Source: Bacteroidota bacterium | GTDB taxonomy: Bacteria > Bacteroidota > Bacteroidia > Bacteroidales > Prolixibacteraceae | Direction: 5' to 3' | DNA length: 15,642 nt | NCBI GenBank assembly: GCA_013203755.1 | Contig: JABMPI010000109.1 | Span: forward strand, 1 to 15,642 | Part shown: positions 1 to 7,300 of the stretch, one piece after another | Layout of the letters: each line of letters opens with the position of its first letter | How positions within the stretch are numbered: the stretch's first letter is position 1 | The notes under the pieces: generated by a model | What the model was told of the DNA's origin: nothing | Seen by the model: the letters and a program-made list of their open reading frames with translations, nothing else | The model's database searches: none | Program-made: the position numbers and the translations under genes

Positions 1-635
1 GCCGAGTCGATGGTTATTTTATCTCCCATCTCCCAGTTCGGATGATTTAGCGCATTTTCAACGCCAACATTTTGAAGCTCTTTTTCCGATTTCCCACGAA
101 ACGGGCCACCCGAACAAGTGAGGTAAATTTTTTCGATGGGATTCATAAACTCTCCTACCAAACATTGAAAGATTGCCGAATGTTCTGAATCTACCGGCAA
201 TATTTCAACTTTTTTCTCGTGAGCAATTTTTGTAATTAATTCGCCGGCAACAACTAACGTTTCTTTATTTGCCAATGCAATATTTTTACCTGCTTTAACT
301 GCATAGTAAGTTGGAATTAAACCCGAATAACCAACCATTGCGGTTAATACCAAATCAACGGGATCCATTTGAACCACTTGATTTATGGCTTCGCTTCCTG
401 CATAAATTTTAATGGGCTCGCTTGCCAAAGCATCCGAAACAAACTTGTATTTTTCTTTGTTTGCAATTACTACTGCATTGGGCTGGTATTTTTTCGCTTG
501 CTGAATTAGTAATTCAACATTATTGTTGGCCGTTAACACCTCAACTTCAAATTTATCCGGATTCTGTTCAATAACTTCCAACGATTGTGTTCCGATGGAG
601 CCTGTTGAACCCAGAATTGCTATTCTTTTTTTCAT
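1..635 (-). CDS. dxr: 1-deoxy-D-xylulose 5-phosphate reductoisomerase, N-terminal part (runs off left edge)
   Basis: This is the cytoplasmic enzyme that converts 1-deoxy-D-xylulose 5-phosphate to 2-C-methyl-D-erythritol 4-phosphate with NADPH, the committed step of the MEP isoprenoid pathway. I translated the minus strand from the ATG at 635. The first 211 codons are open and the gene continues past base 1; family members are usually about 385-400 residues, so roughly half is present. Visible marks are the N-terminal nucleotide-binding loop GSTGSIG (residues 9-15), the ALANKETLV segment (about 120-128), the metal-site motif PVDSEHSAIFQ with D149 and E151, the phosphate-site segment TCSGGPFR (about 173-180) and the start of the active-site loop at NHPNWEMG (197-204). 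Its start lies only 3 nt after the stop of the upstream M23 gene, so the two are probably co-transcribed and the dxr ribosome-binding region lies inside that gene's 3' end. Identification is secure. Confidence 0.96.
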   Translation of the reverse strand, partial: MKKRIAILGSTGSIGTQSLEVIEQNPDKFEVEVLTANNNVELLIQQAKKYQPNAVVIANKEKYKFVSDALASEPIKIYAGSEAINQVVQMDPVDLVLTAMVGYSGLIPTYYAVKAGKNIALANKETLVVAGELITKIAHEKKVEILPVDSEHSAIFQCLVGEFMNPIEKIYLTCSGGPFRGKSEKELQNVGVENALNHPNWEMGDKITIDS

Positions 636-638
636 AAA

Positions 639-1496
639 TTAAAAATCGATATACTCTTCAGGATTTAAGGCATTCCCGTTGTACCAAAGTTCGAAATGCA
701 AATGCGAACCAGAAGAAAGTTCCCCGGTGTTACCAATAATTGCAATGGCTTCGCCAGCTTTTACTTTATCTCCACTATTTTTTAACAATTCAGCATTGTG
801 TTTATACGCCGAAATTAAATCGGATGAATGCTGAATATAAATTACGTAACCCGTTTCCAAAGTCCAACCCGAAAAAATTACTGTTCCTTGCAAAACTGCC
901 GAAATCATTGCATTCGGATCGCTCACTAAATCTACTCCAAAATGGTCGGCTCTAGAATCAAAATGATTGGAAACAACTCCTTTTAGCGGAACAAAAAAAT
1001 GCATTTGACTTAATCCCGGAGTTTGGTTGTCGTTATTCTGAATAGACAGACTTAACTGTTCGGCAAGTAATTTATCCTGAAAAACTGAATCGTGGTTAAA
1101 TTCCTGAAATTCTATTTCGGAAGATTCTATATCTTCATTAATCTCCAAATTATCTTCAGGAATTTCACCCGAAACTATTGCTTTTATGCCTTTAAAAAAC
1201 TCATCGCGCTTTGCCAACTCACTCTCCAATGAATCTACTTTTAAAGCATTATGAACTAATATTTGACGGTATTCAGCTTTTGGATAACCAGGAATATATT
1301 CCCGCAAACCAGTAGTGGCAATCAACAAAATTACCAGCACAACTATTATCGCCGACAATAAACTGGTAACTGTAAACACTTTCAACCGAGAAAGTTTCAT
1401 GCTCCAAACCGATTGAAAAGTGGTATCGTTATAGATAATTAACCGGTACTGGTCTTTTAGTTTTTCAAATAGCTTATGTTTCTTTTTTTCTTCCAC
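639..1496 (-). CDS. membrane-anchored M23 (LytM-type) peptidase
   Basis: A 285-residue zinc metallopeptidase of the M23 family, which cuts peptide cross-links in peptidoglycan or activates amidases. The order is: charged cytoplasmic N-terminus (1-40), one transmembrane segment (about 43-62), a periplasmic stalk with an acidic stretch (about 112-132), then the LytM domain (about 165-282). The zinc and catalytic signature looks complete: H185 and D189 in HFGVD, H233 in the YKHN segment, and H265/H267 in HLHFE. I therefore expect an active enzyme rather than a degenerate EnvC/NlpD-type scaffold. The start is GTG at 1494-1496, followed by Glu-Glu-Lys codons; no ATG precedes the membrane segment. 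A TAnnTTTG-type box lies about 20 nt upstream. Its stop is 3 nt from the dxr start, implying an operon. The exact role (division, elongation or envelope turnover) cannot be read from the sequence. Confidence 0.9.
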   Translation of the reverse strand: MEEKKKHKLFEKLKDQYRLIIYNDTTFQSVWSMKLSRLKVFTVTSLLSAIIVVLVILLIATTGLREYIPGYPKAEYRQILVHNALKVDSLESELAKRDEFFKGIKAIVSGEIPEDNLEINEDIESSEIEFQEFNHDSVFQDKLLAEQLSLSIQNNDNQTPGLSQMHFFVPLKGVVSNHFDSRADHFGVDLVSDPNAMISAVLQGTVIFSGWTLETGYVIYIQHSSDLISAYKHNAELLKNSGDKVKAGEAIAIIGNTGELSSGSHLHFELWYNGNALNPEEYIDF

Positions 1497-1515
1497 AGTA
1501 ATTTTTTAAAGGCTA

Positions 1516-1523
1516 CAAATTTA
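1516..1523 (-). promoter_or_regulatory. putative promoter -7 box for the M23-dxr operon
   Basis: On the minus strand this reads TAAATTTG, an exact match to the Bacteroidota -7 consensus TAnnTTTG. It lies about 20 nt before the GTG start, giving a short leader. The -33 element is poor: a GTTG at about 1539-1542 leaves only 15 nt of spacing. The box match is seen in the sequence; its function is inferred. Confidence 0.4.
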
Positions 1524-1773
1524 GAAAGAATTGAGAAACAACGAACTAGTTTATTCATTTTTAACCAAACACAAATTCTCAGTTCCAATTATTTTATTTA
1601 AAAACTCATAAAAAAACTCAGCCTATTTTTTCTGTAATTATTAATTTGGTTTCAATACCAATGCTCTGTCAAAAACATTTAAATTAAATTTGCTGTTGTT
1701 TTTAAACCTAAACTTTACAAAAAACCTTTTTTATGAATCACAATACATTCATATTAATAAAGACAAATATTAC

Positions 1774-1803
1774 TTTCAGGAAAAGATTGAAAAACTATAT
1801 TTG
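1774..1803 (+). promoter_or_regulatory. putative promoter of the S46 peptidase gene
   Basis: TATATTTG at 1796-1803 matches the Bacteroidota -7 box TAnnTTTG exactly. A TTTC at 1774-1777, 18 nt upstream, is a near match to the -33 TTTG. Transcription would start around 1810, leaving an A-rich leader of about 25 nt before the ATG at 1836 with no classical Shine-Dalgarno. Confidence 0.5.
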
Positions 1804-1835
1804 CACATTCTAAAAGAAAAAAAGTAAAAAAGAAT

Positions 1836-3989
1836 ATGAGAAAATTAAATTTAATACTGCTATTTACCCTGATTATAAGCGGTTCGGCAGTGGCTGACGA
1901 AGGAATGTGGCTTCCATCGTTAATTCATAAACTGAACATTGCCGACATGCAAAAAACCGGTTTAGAATTAAGTGCTGACGATATTTACAGCATTAATAGT
2001 TCAAGTTTAAAAGATGCAGTTGTGGCATTAGACCGTGGCTCTTGCACTGCGGAATTAATTTCGAAAGACGGTTTATTATTAACCAACCACCACTGTGGTT
2101 TTGGCGAAATTCAAAGCCATTCGAGTGTAGAACACGATTATTTAAGAGACGGTTTTTGGGCAATGTCGAAAGAGGAAGAATTGCCAAATCCAGGCAAAAC
2201 AGTTTCATTTTTAGTACGTGTTGAAGATGTTACTGACCAGGTTTTTGCCGACGTTACTGATGATATGACTAAAGATGACAGAAGCAAGGCAGTTCGTAAA
2301 GTTTCATCGAAATTGGAAAAAGAAGCAAAAGGCGACACGCATTACGAAACCTACGTACGTAGCTTTTTTAGTTCAAATAAATATTATTTGTTTGTGCTCG
2401 AAACATTTAAAGATATTCGTTTGGTTGGTGCTCCACCGCAAGCATTAGGCAAATTTGGTGGCGATACCGACAACTGGATGTGGCCCCGCCATACCAACGA
2501 TTTTTCGATGTTCCGCGTTTACAGTGGCCCTGACGGGAAACCAGCCTCTTATTCCGAAGACAATATTCCTTATCAACCAAAATACTTTTTACCAATTTCG
2601 TTAAAAGGAGTTGAAGAAGGCGATTTTGCTATGATAATGGGATATCCAGGAAGAACAAATCGCTATAAGACTTCGTTTGGCGTTGAAAACACAATGGCAG
2701 TTACCAATACCGTTCGCGAAGAAGTTCGTGAAAAATTATTGGAAGTTTGGGGTGGATATATGAGTACCAGCCAAAAAGCACGTATTCAGTATGCATCGAA
2801 ATACGCACGCAGCTCCAATTATTACAAATACAGCATTGGACAAAACAATGGGTTAAACAACTTAAAAGTTGTTGATAAGAAAAAAGCCATTGAAGACAAT
2901 TTATCCAATTGGGTAAACGCTAACAATACACGCAAAGAAAAATATGGTGAAGCTTTAAATTACATTGAAGAGTCGTACAAAAATGTGGAAGACGACAAAG
3001 CAATGGCGTACATGGCGGAAGCATTGTTGAGAGGCCCTGAAATTTTCACGTTTGCATACCGTGCAAAACCATTAATTGAGTTATTGGAAAAACCTCTGGA
3101 AAATAAGGAAAAGATTACGCGTATTACTGACGGTTTAAAAGAAAGCATGGAAGACTTTTATAAAGACTACGATGCTGCTACCGACCAAAAAGTTATTGGT
3201 ATACTTCTAAAAATTTATGCCGATAAAAATGCAGCAAACTATTACCCAAAATTTTATTCAGAGATAAATAAAAAATACAAGGGTGATTTTGAAAAGTATG
3301 CTGCAAAATTGTTTCAAAAATCAATATTCGACAACAAAGAAGAGCTAACTTTATTTTTAGATAACCCAACTTTGAAAGTTCTAAAAAAGGACATGGCACT
3401 TTTAACAGCTACCGATATTTACAGCAAATACCGAGAAATTAGCAAAGTGGTAAACGAAGGTCAAAAAGACCTGGCAACCGGACAACGACTTTTTGTAGCA
3501 GGTTTAATGGAAATGGGAAAGGACAAAAGCTTTTATCCAGATGCCAACTCAACCATGCGTCTTACTTATGGTAAAGTTTTGGATTACGAACCACGCGACG
3601 GTGTAACGTACAATTATTATACAACCGTAGATGGTTATATTGAAAAAGAAGTTCCCGGAGATACTGAATTTGATGTTCCTGCAAGAATGAAAGAGCTTTT
3701 AATTGCTAAAGAGTACGGACAATATGCTGACAAAGACGGTTCGTTGCACGCCTGTTTTATTACCAACAACGACATTACCGGTGGAAACTCAGGCAGCCCT
3801 GTTATTAACGGGAAAGGCGAATTAATAGGTATTGCTTTCGACGGAAACTGGGAATCGATGAGTAGTGACATTGCGTTTGAACCAGACCTGCAACATTGTA
3901 TTAATGTTGATATCCGTTTTGTACTTTGGGTAATCGATACTTATGCCGGAGCAACTCATCTGATTGATGAAATGAAGATTATTCGATAA
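1836..3989 (+). CDS. S46 family dipeptidyl-peptidase, DPP7-like
   Basis: A 717-residue secreted serine exopeptidase that removes dipeptides from the N-termini of oligopeptides, allowing peptides to be used as carbon and nitrogen sources. Length and motif order fit S46. A signal peptide (1-20, cleavage after AVA) is followed by the mature start DEGMW. The catalytic His lies in TNHHCG (H85/H86), the catalytic Asp is probably D222 in the WPRHTNDF segment, and the nucleophile is S652 in GGNSGSP. Eighteen residues after that Ser is G670 in the segment FDGNW. In this family Gly at that position marks DPP7 (hydrophobic P1 preference) and Arg marks DPP11 (acidic P1), so DPP7-like specificity is inferred. 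The helical insert between the Asp and Ser motifs is present at normal length. The gene stands alone, with its own promoter and a strong terminator. The location is expected to be periplasmic or the outer cell surface. Confidence 0.95.
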   Translation: MRKLNLILLFTLIISGSAVADEGMWLPSLIHKLNIADMQKTGLELSADDIYSINSSSLKDAVVALDRGSCTAELISKDGLLLTNHHCGFGEIQSHSSVEHDYLRDGFWAMSKEEELPNPGKTVSFLVRVEDVTDQVFADVTDDMTKDDRSKAVRKVSSKLEKEAKGDTHYETYVRSFFSSNKYYLFVLETFKDIRLVGAPPQALGKFGGDTDNWMWPRHTNDFSMFRVYSGPDGKPASYSEDNIPYQPKYFLPISLKGVEEGDFAMIMGYPGRTNRYKTSFGVENTMAVTNTVREEVREKLLEVWGGYMSTSQKARIQYASKYARSSNYYKYSIGQNNGLNNLKVVDKKKAIEDNLSNWVNANNTRKEKYGEALNYIEESYKNVEDDKAMAYMAEALLRGPEIFTFAYRAKPLIELLEKPLENKEKITRITDGLKESMEDFYKDYDAATDQKVIGILLKIYADKNAANYYPKFYSEINKKYKGDFEKYAAKLFQKSIFDNKEELTLFLDNPTLKVLKKDMALLTATDIYSKYREISKVVNEGQKDLATGQRLFVAGLMEMGKDKSFYPDANSTMRLTYGKVLDYEPRDGVTYNYYTTVDGYIEKEVPGDTEFDVPARMKELLIAKEYGQYADKDGSLHACFITNNDITGGNSGSPVINGKGELIGIAFDGNWESMSSDIAFEPDLQHCINVDIRFVLWVIDTYAGATHLIDEMKIIR

Positions 3990-4010
3990 ACTTTATTCTA
4001 TAATATAGTT

Positions 4011-4042
4011 AATCCCGTCAGTTAGTATTGGCGGGATTTTTT
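4011..4042 (+). terminator. intrinsic terminator after the S46 gene
   Basis: Bases 4011-4021 pair with 4028-4038 over 11 positions: nine Watson-Crick pairs and two G-T pairs. The stem is built around CCCG/CGGG with a 6-nt loop, and a T run follows at 4037-4042. It begins 21 nt after the stop codon. It is the clearest terminator in the window. Confidence 0.88.
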
Positions 4043-4072
4043 ATTGAAAAATTCCAAATGAATTTTAATTCG

Positions 4073-4104
4073 TTTGTTTTTTTAGGATTTTACTAACTAC
4101 TTTG
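4073..4104 (+). promoter_or_regulatory. putative promoter of rnhA and the GH97 gene
   Basis: TTTG at 4073-4076 and TACTTTG at 4098-4104 are separated by 21 nt. The first is an exact -33 match; the second is one base short of TAnnTTTG. It lies just downstream of the preceding terminator and about 29 nt before the rnhA ATG, which suits a new transcription unit. Confidence 0.4.
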
Positions 4105-4133
4105 TACTAAATACTCACTACTTCAATAAAAAA

Positions 4134-4595
4134 ATGGCACGACCAAAAATTACAATATACACCGATGGCGCAGCACGCGGAAACCCGGGAAAGGGTGGAT
4201 ACGGAGTTGTTATGCTGTCTGGTGAACACCGGAAAGAACTTTCGCAAGGTTTCCTGCACACTACAAATAACCGCATGGAATTGCTAGCTGTAATTGTTGC
4301 ACTAGAAACGTTGAAAATTGAAGGTTGCGATGTTACCGTTTACACCGACTCGAAATATGTTGCCGATTCAGTTACCAAAGGGTGGGTATTTAACTGGGTG
4401 AAAAAACGTTTCAAGGGCAAAAAAAATCCAGACCTGTGGTTGCGCTTTCTTGAAATTTATAAAAAACACATCGTAAAATTTGTTTGGGTAAAAGGACACG
4501 CCAATAATCCGTTAAACGAGCGTTGCGACGAACTGGCTGTGGAAGCATCTTTTGAACCCAATTTACCGGAAGATACCGGTTATAACCCTGAATAA
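4134..4595 (+). CDS. rnhA: ribonuclease HI
   Basis: A 153-residue cytoplasmic endonuclease that cuts the RNA strand of RNA:DNA hybrids, acting on R-loops and primer remnants. The length is normal for bacterial RNase HI (about 150-160). The complete DEDD active site is visible: D11 in YTDGAARGNPG, E49 in NNRMEL, D72 in YTDSKY and D132 in NERCDELA, with the loop His H122 in VKGHANNPLNERCD. The basic handle region (KKRFKGKK, about 90-97) is also present. The ATG at 4134 places the first beta strand directly at the N-terminus, as usual. The GH97 gene starts 15 nt after the stop, so co-transcription is likely, though no functional link is obvious. A second RNase H (type HII) lies less than 2 kb downstream on the other strand. 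Confidence 0.97.
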   Translation: MARPKITIYTDGAARGNPGKGGYGVVMLSGEHRKELSQGFLHTTNNRMELLAVIVALETLKIEGCDVTVYTDSKYVADSVTKGWVFNWVKKRFKGKKNPDLWLRFLEIYKKHIVKFVWVKGHANNPLNERCDELAVEASFEPNLPEDTGYNPE

Positions 4596-4610
4596 AAACT
4601 ATTTCTTATC

Positions 4611-6500
4611 ATGAAAAATCTAAGCCTAATTCTACTTTCAATCTTGTGCTTTTCATGTTCTCAAAAAGAGAATATCAGTATACAAAGTCCTGATGGTAAA
4701 ATTCAAATCAACTTAGGAATAGACGAAACTTCAGCTATTTTTTATTCAGTTGATTTCGAAGATTCAATCCTCATTCAAAAATCACAGCTGGGATTTCAAT
4801 TTCCGGATAAATCTAATTTTGCAAAGAACCTTAAAATTGTCTCGTATCTTGAAACAGAAGTTAACCAAGCCTGGAAACCCGTTTATGGTGAGAGGGCAGA
4901 AGTTAAAGATATTTACAACCAGGTAAAAATTCATTTAAAAGAAACTATTTCTTCTGAAAGAGAATTCGAGATTTCGTTCAGGGTTTATAACGAAGGTGTT
5001 GCATTTAACTATACATTTTTACCACAAGCAAAAAAAGAATCAATTGTCATTCAAAAAGAATTAACCGAATTTAAATTGAATGAAGATTACAACTGTTGGG
5101 TTTCAGATCGTGCTCAATCGGGATACAGAAAAGTTCCGATAAGTTCAATTTCAAAACCTGCCGAAAGGCCACTAGTAATTGAAGCCGGTAAAAATGTAAT
5201 TGCTTTGGGCGAAGCAAAACTGGTAGATTTTGCCCGTATGAAATTTCTGGCTGGAGGAAACAAAAACTCATTAGTAGCCGAATTACAGGGAGAGGCAAAA
5301 GTTTCACTCCCTTACACTACTCCGTGGCGCACAATTATGGTGGGCAAATCGCCGGGGGAATTATTGGAAAACAATTACTTTTTTGAGAATTTAAACAATC
5401 CCTGCGCAATAAAAGATGTAGCGTGGATTAAACCAGGAAAAATAATTCGCGAAGTAACTTTAACAACTCAGGGAGGCAAAGCATGTGTAGATTTCGCTGC
5501 TGAAAACGGATTGCAATACGTTGAATTTGATGCAGGTTGGTACGGCCCTGAAAATAATTCGGAGTCGGATGCAACAACAATTACTGTTGATCCAAAACGG
5601 TCGCCCGGCCCACTGGAATTACTCGAAGTAATTAAATATGGAGAAAGCAAAAACATTGGAATTATAGTTTACGTAAACCGCCGTTCGTTAGAAAAACAGC
5701 TGGATGAGATTTTACCTCTTTTTAAAAAATGGGGAATAAAAGGCGTTAAATATGGTTTTGTGCAAGTTGGAGATCAGAAATGGACAACCTGGCTGCACGA
5801 AGCCATAAAAAAAGCTGCAGAAAATAAGTTGATGGTTGACATTCACGATGAATACCGCCCGACTGGTTTTTCGCGCACTTACCCCAACTTAATGACGCAA
5901 GAAGGAATTCGTGGCGATGAAGAAAGTCCGAGCAACGAACACACCTTAACTACGCTTTTTACAAGAATGTTGGCAGGAGCCGGCGACAACACCAATTGTT
6001 ATTATGCACAGCGTGTGAATGAAAAAATGGGTGGCAATGTTTCGCAACTGGCAAAAGCGGTAATGATTTATAGTCCGTGGCAATTTTTATACTGGTACGA
6101 CCGGCCGGAAGGTTCGCCAGGAAAAACAGGTGGTGCAGGAAGTGCCGAAGGATTTATTCAAAATCTGCCGGAACTTGATTTCTATAAAAACCTGCCAGTG
6201 GTTTGGAACGAGTCAAAAGTTTTAGAGGGTAAAATTAGCGAGTACGCTACACTTGCAAGAAAATCAGGAAACGATTGGTTTTTAGGTTCACTAACAGGAA
6301 ATCATGAGAAATCGATTAAAATTAATCTCGATTTTTTAGATGCCGATGCAAATTACAGAGCAATAATTTATTCACACGATTCAGGGTTAGTATCCTCTAC
6401 TAAAGTCAAAATTGAGAAACAAATAGTTACATCTGAAAAATCGTTGAATTATACAATTTCTGAAAAATCGGGATTAGCGATTCATTTTGAAAAATTGTAG
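4611..6500 (+). CDS. GH97 family glycoside hydrolase lipoprotein (alpha-glucosidase/alpha-galactosidase-like)
   Basis: A 629-residue glycosidase of family GH97, whose members split alpha-glucosides (SusB, inverting) or alpha-galactosides (retaining). A short lipoprotein signal peptide ends at C16; the residues after it (SQKEN) resemble the Bacteroidota surface-export signal, so surface exposure is possible. An N-terminal beta-sandwich (about 20-265) leads into the TIM-barrel (about 270-540) and a C-terminal beta domain (about 545-629). Barrel landmarks are VEFDAGWYGP (304-313), KYGF (380-383), DIHDEYRPTG (410-419), SRTYPNLMTQEG (421-432) and GDEE (435-438). By spacing, G382 falls where retaining members have their Asp nucleophile, D413 where SusB-type members have Glu, and E437 where the acid or acid/base Glu is expected. 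The substrate and mechanism therefore cannot be assigned. It probably shares a transcript with rnhA; no SusC/SusD pair is present in the window. Confidence 0.9.
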   Translation: MKNLSLILLSILCFSCSQKENISIQSPDGKIQINLGIDETSAIFYSVDFEDSILIQKSQLGFQFPDKSNFAKNLKIVSYLETEVNQAWKPVYGERAEVKDIYNQVKIHLKETISSEREFEISFRVYNEGVAFNYTFLPQAKKESIVIQKELTEFKLNEDYNCWVSDRAQSGYRKVPISSISKPAERPLVIEAGKNVIALGEAKLVDFARMKFLAGGNKNSLVAELQGEAKVSLPYTTPWRTIMVGKSPGELLENNYFFENLNNPCAIKDVAWIKPGKIIREVTLTTQGGKACVDFAAENGLQYVEFDAGWYGPENNSESDATTITVDPKRSPGPLELLEVIKYGESKNIGIIVYVNRRSLEKQLDEILPLFKKWGIKGVKYGFVQVGDQKWTTWLHEAIKKAAENKLMVDIHDEYRPTGFSRTYPNLMTQEGIRGDEESPSNEHTLTTLFTRMLAGAGDNTNCYYAQRVNEKMGGNVSQLAKAVMIYSPWQFLYWYDRPEGSPGKTGGAGSAEGFIQNLPELDFYKNLPVVWNESKVLEGKISEYATLARKSGNDWFLGSLTGNHEKSIKINLDFLDADANYRAIIYSHDSGLVSSTKVKIEKQIVTSEKSLNYTISEKSGLAIHFEKL

Positions 6501-6510
6501 AAAAGATAGA

Positions 6511-7122
6511 TTACAAATCCAGCGTCAATTGCTCATTCAACAACCGAAACGTCATTCGGTGATATTTAGTAACCCCATGTAATTTAATTCCTGCACGATG
6601 TTCTTTTGTGGGGTAAGCTTTGTTTTTATTCCACCCGTAATTAGGAAATTCATTATGTAATTGCTCCATTAAATCGTCGCGGTAGGTTTTAGCCAAAACC
6701 GATGCGGCGGCAATCGACAGAAAACGCCCATCTCCTTTTATCATGCATGTAAATGGAATTTCGGATTGTGTTCGAAACCTGTTCCCATCAATCAATAAAT
6801 GTTCCGGTACAATTTTTAATTTCTGAACAGCACGGTTCATTGCCAAAAATGAAGCATTTAGAATATTCACCTCATCAATTTCCTGATTCGAAACCGCTTC
6901 AACTGCCCATGCCAACGCTTCCTTTTCAATAATCGGACGAAGTTTATTGCGTTGTTTTTCTGTAAGTTTTTTTGAATCGTTTAAAAGGTCGTTCTCAAAA
7001 TTGGAAGGTAAAATTACCGCGGCAGCAAAAACTGGCCCGGCCAAACATCCCCGACCAGCTTCATCACAACCCGCTTCAATTGTATTCTTTTTAAAAAATG
7101 GAAGTAATCCTGATTTCATCAT
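6511..7122 (-). CDS. rnhB: ribonuclease HII
   Basis: A 203-residue cytoplasmic nuclease that nicks at ribonucleotides embedded in DNA, starting ribonucleotide excision repair, and also cuts RNA:DNA hybrids. The length fits the family (about 200). Visible signature: D20 and E21 in GCDEAGRG, with the GRG motif contacting the RNA-DNA junction; then D112 in LLIDGN; KGDGRFLSIAAASVLAK (129-145); and D149/D150 as the last acidic site. The Tyr usually found near the C-terminus may be Y187 in the segment TKYHR. Two consecutive Met codons at the start (7122 and 7119) leave the first residue uncertain by one. The 3' end converges on the GH97 gene with only 10 nt between the stops and no visible terminator hairpin, so the two transcripts may overlap. 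Confidence 0.97.
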   Translation of the reverse strand: MMKSGLLPFFKKNTIEAGCDEAGRGCLAGPVFAAAVILPSNFENDLLNDSKKLTEKQRNKLRPIIEKEALAWAVEAVSNQEIDEVNILNASFLAMNRAVQKLKIVPEHLLIDGNRFRTQSEIPFTCMIKGDGRFLSIAAASVLAKTYRDDLMEQLHNEFPNYGWNKNKAYPTKEHRAGIKLHGVTKYHRMTFRLLNEQLTLDL

Positions 7123-7204
7123 TCATTATTTGTCAATCCGAGTACATAAGGATAGCATAAAACCACACACTTAAGGTGTTCTCTAAAAGTTCATTTATCA
7201 AGGC

Positions 7205-7237
7205 TTGACAAAATTCCAAAATTGGATTTTACTTTTG
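7205..7237 (+). promoter_or_regulatory. promoter-like motif in the rnhB-GT4 intergenic region
   Basis: TTGACA at 7205-7210 and an exact TAnnTTTG (TACTTTTG) at 7230-7237 are separated by 19 nt. Both flanking genes are on the minus strand, so a transcript from here would have no obvious gene: it would run antisense into the GT4 3' end. A small hairpin (AGAGG/CCTCT, 7287-7299) follows. It could be chance in AT-rich DNA or a small RNA promoter. Confidence 0.2.
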
Positions 7238-7300
7238 TAAATGAATATTTTTAAATTTTGGTGTAACGCAGAGAAATGGACTCTTTAGAGGTTGCCTCTC

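Larger units (their letters stand above)
1497..1835. other. intergenic region between divergent M23 and S46 genes
   Basis: This 339-nt, very AT-rich stretch separates two divergent genes. Apart from the two outward-facing promoter candidates (minus box at 1516-1523, plus box at 1796-1803), I see no ORF with coding character, no strong hairpin and no repeat in it. Poly-A and poly-T runs account for most of the central part. Confidence 0.6.

Noticed and set aside
7287..7299. AGAGG/CCTCT hairpin as the GT4 terminator
   Set aside because: Only five base pairs and no T run on the minus strand after it.
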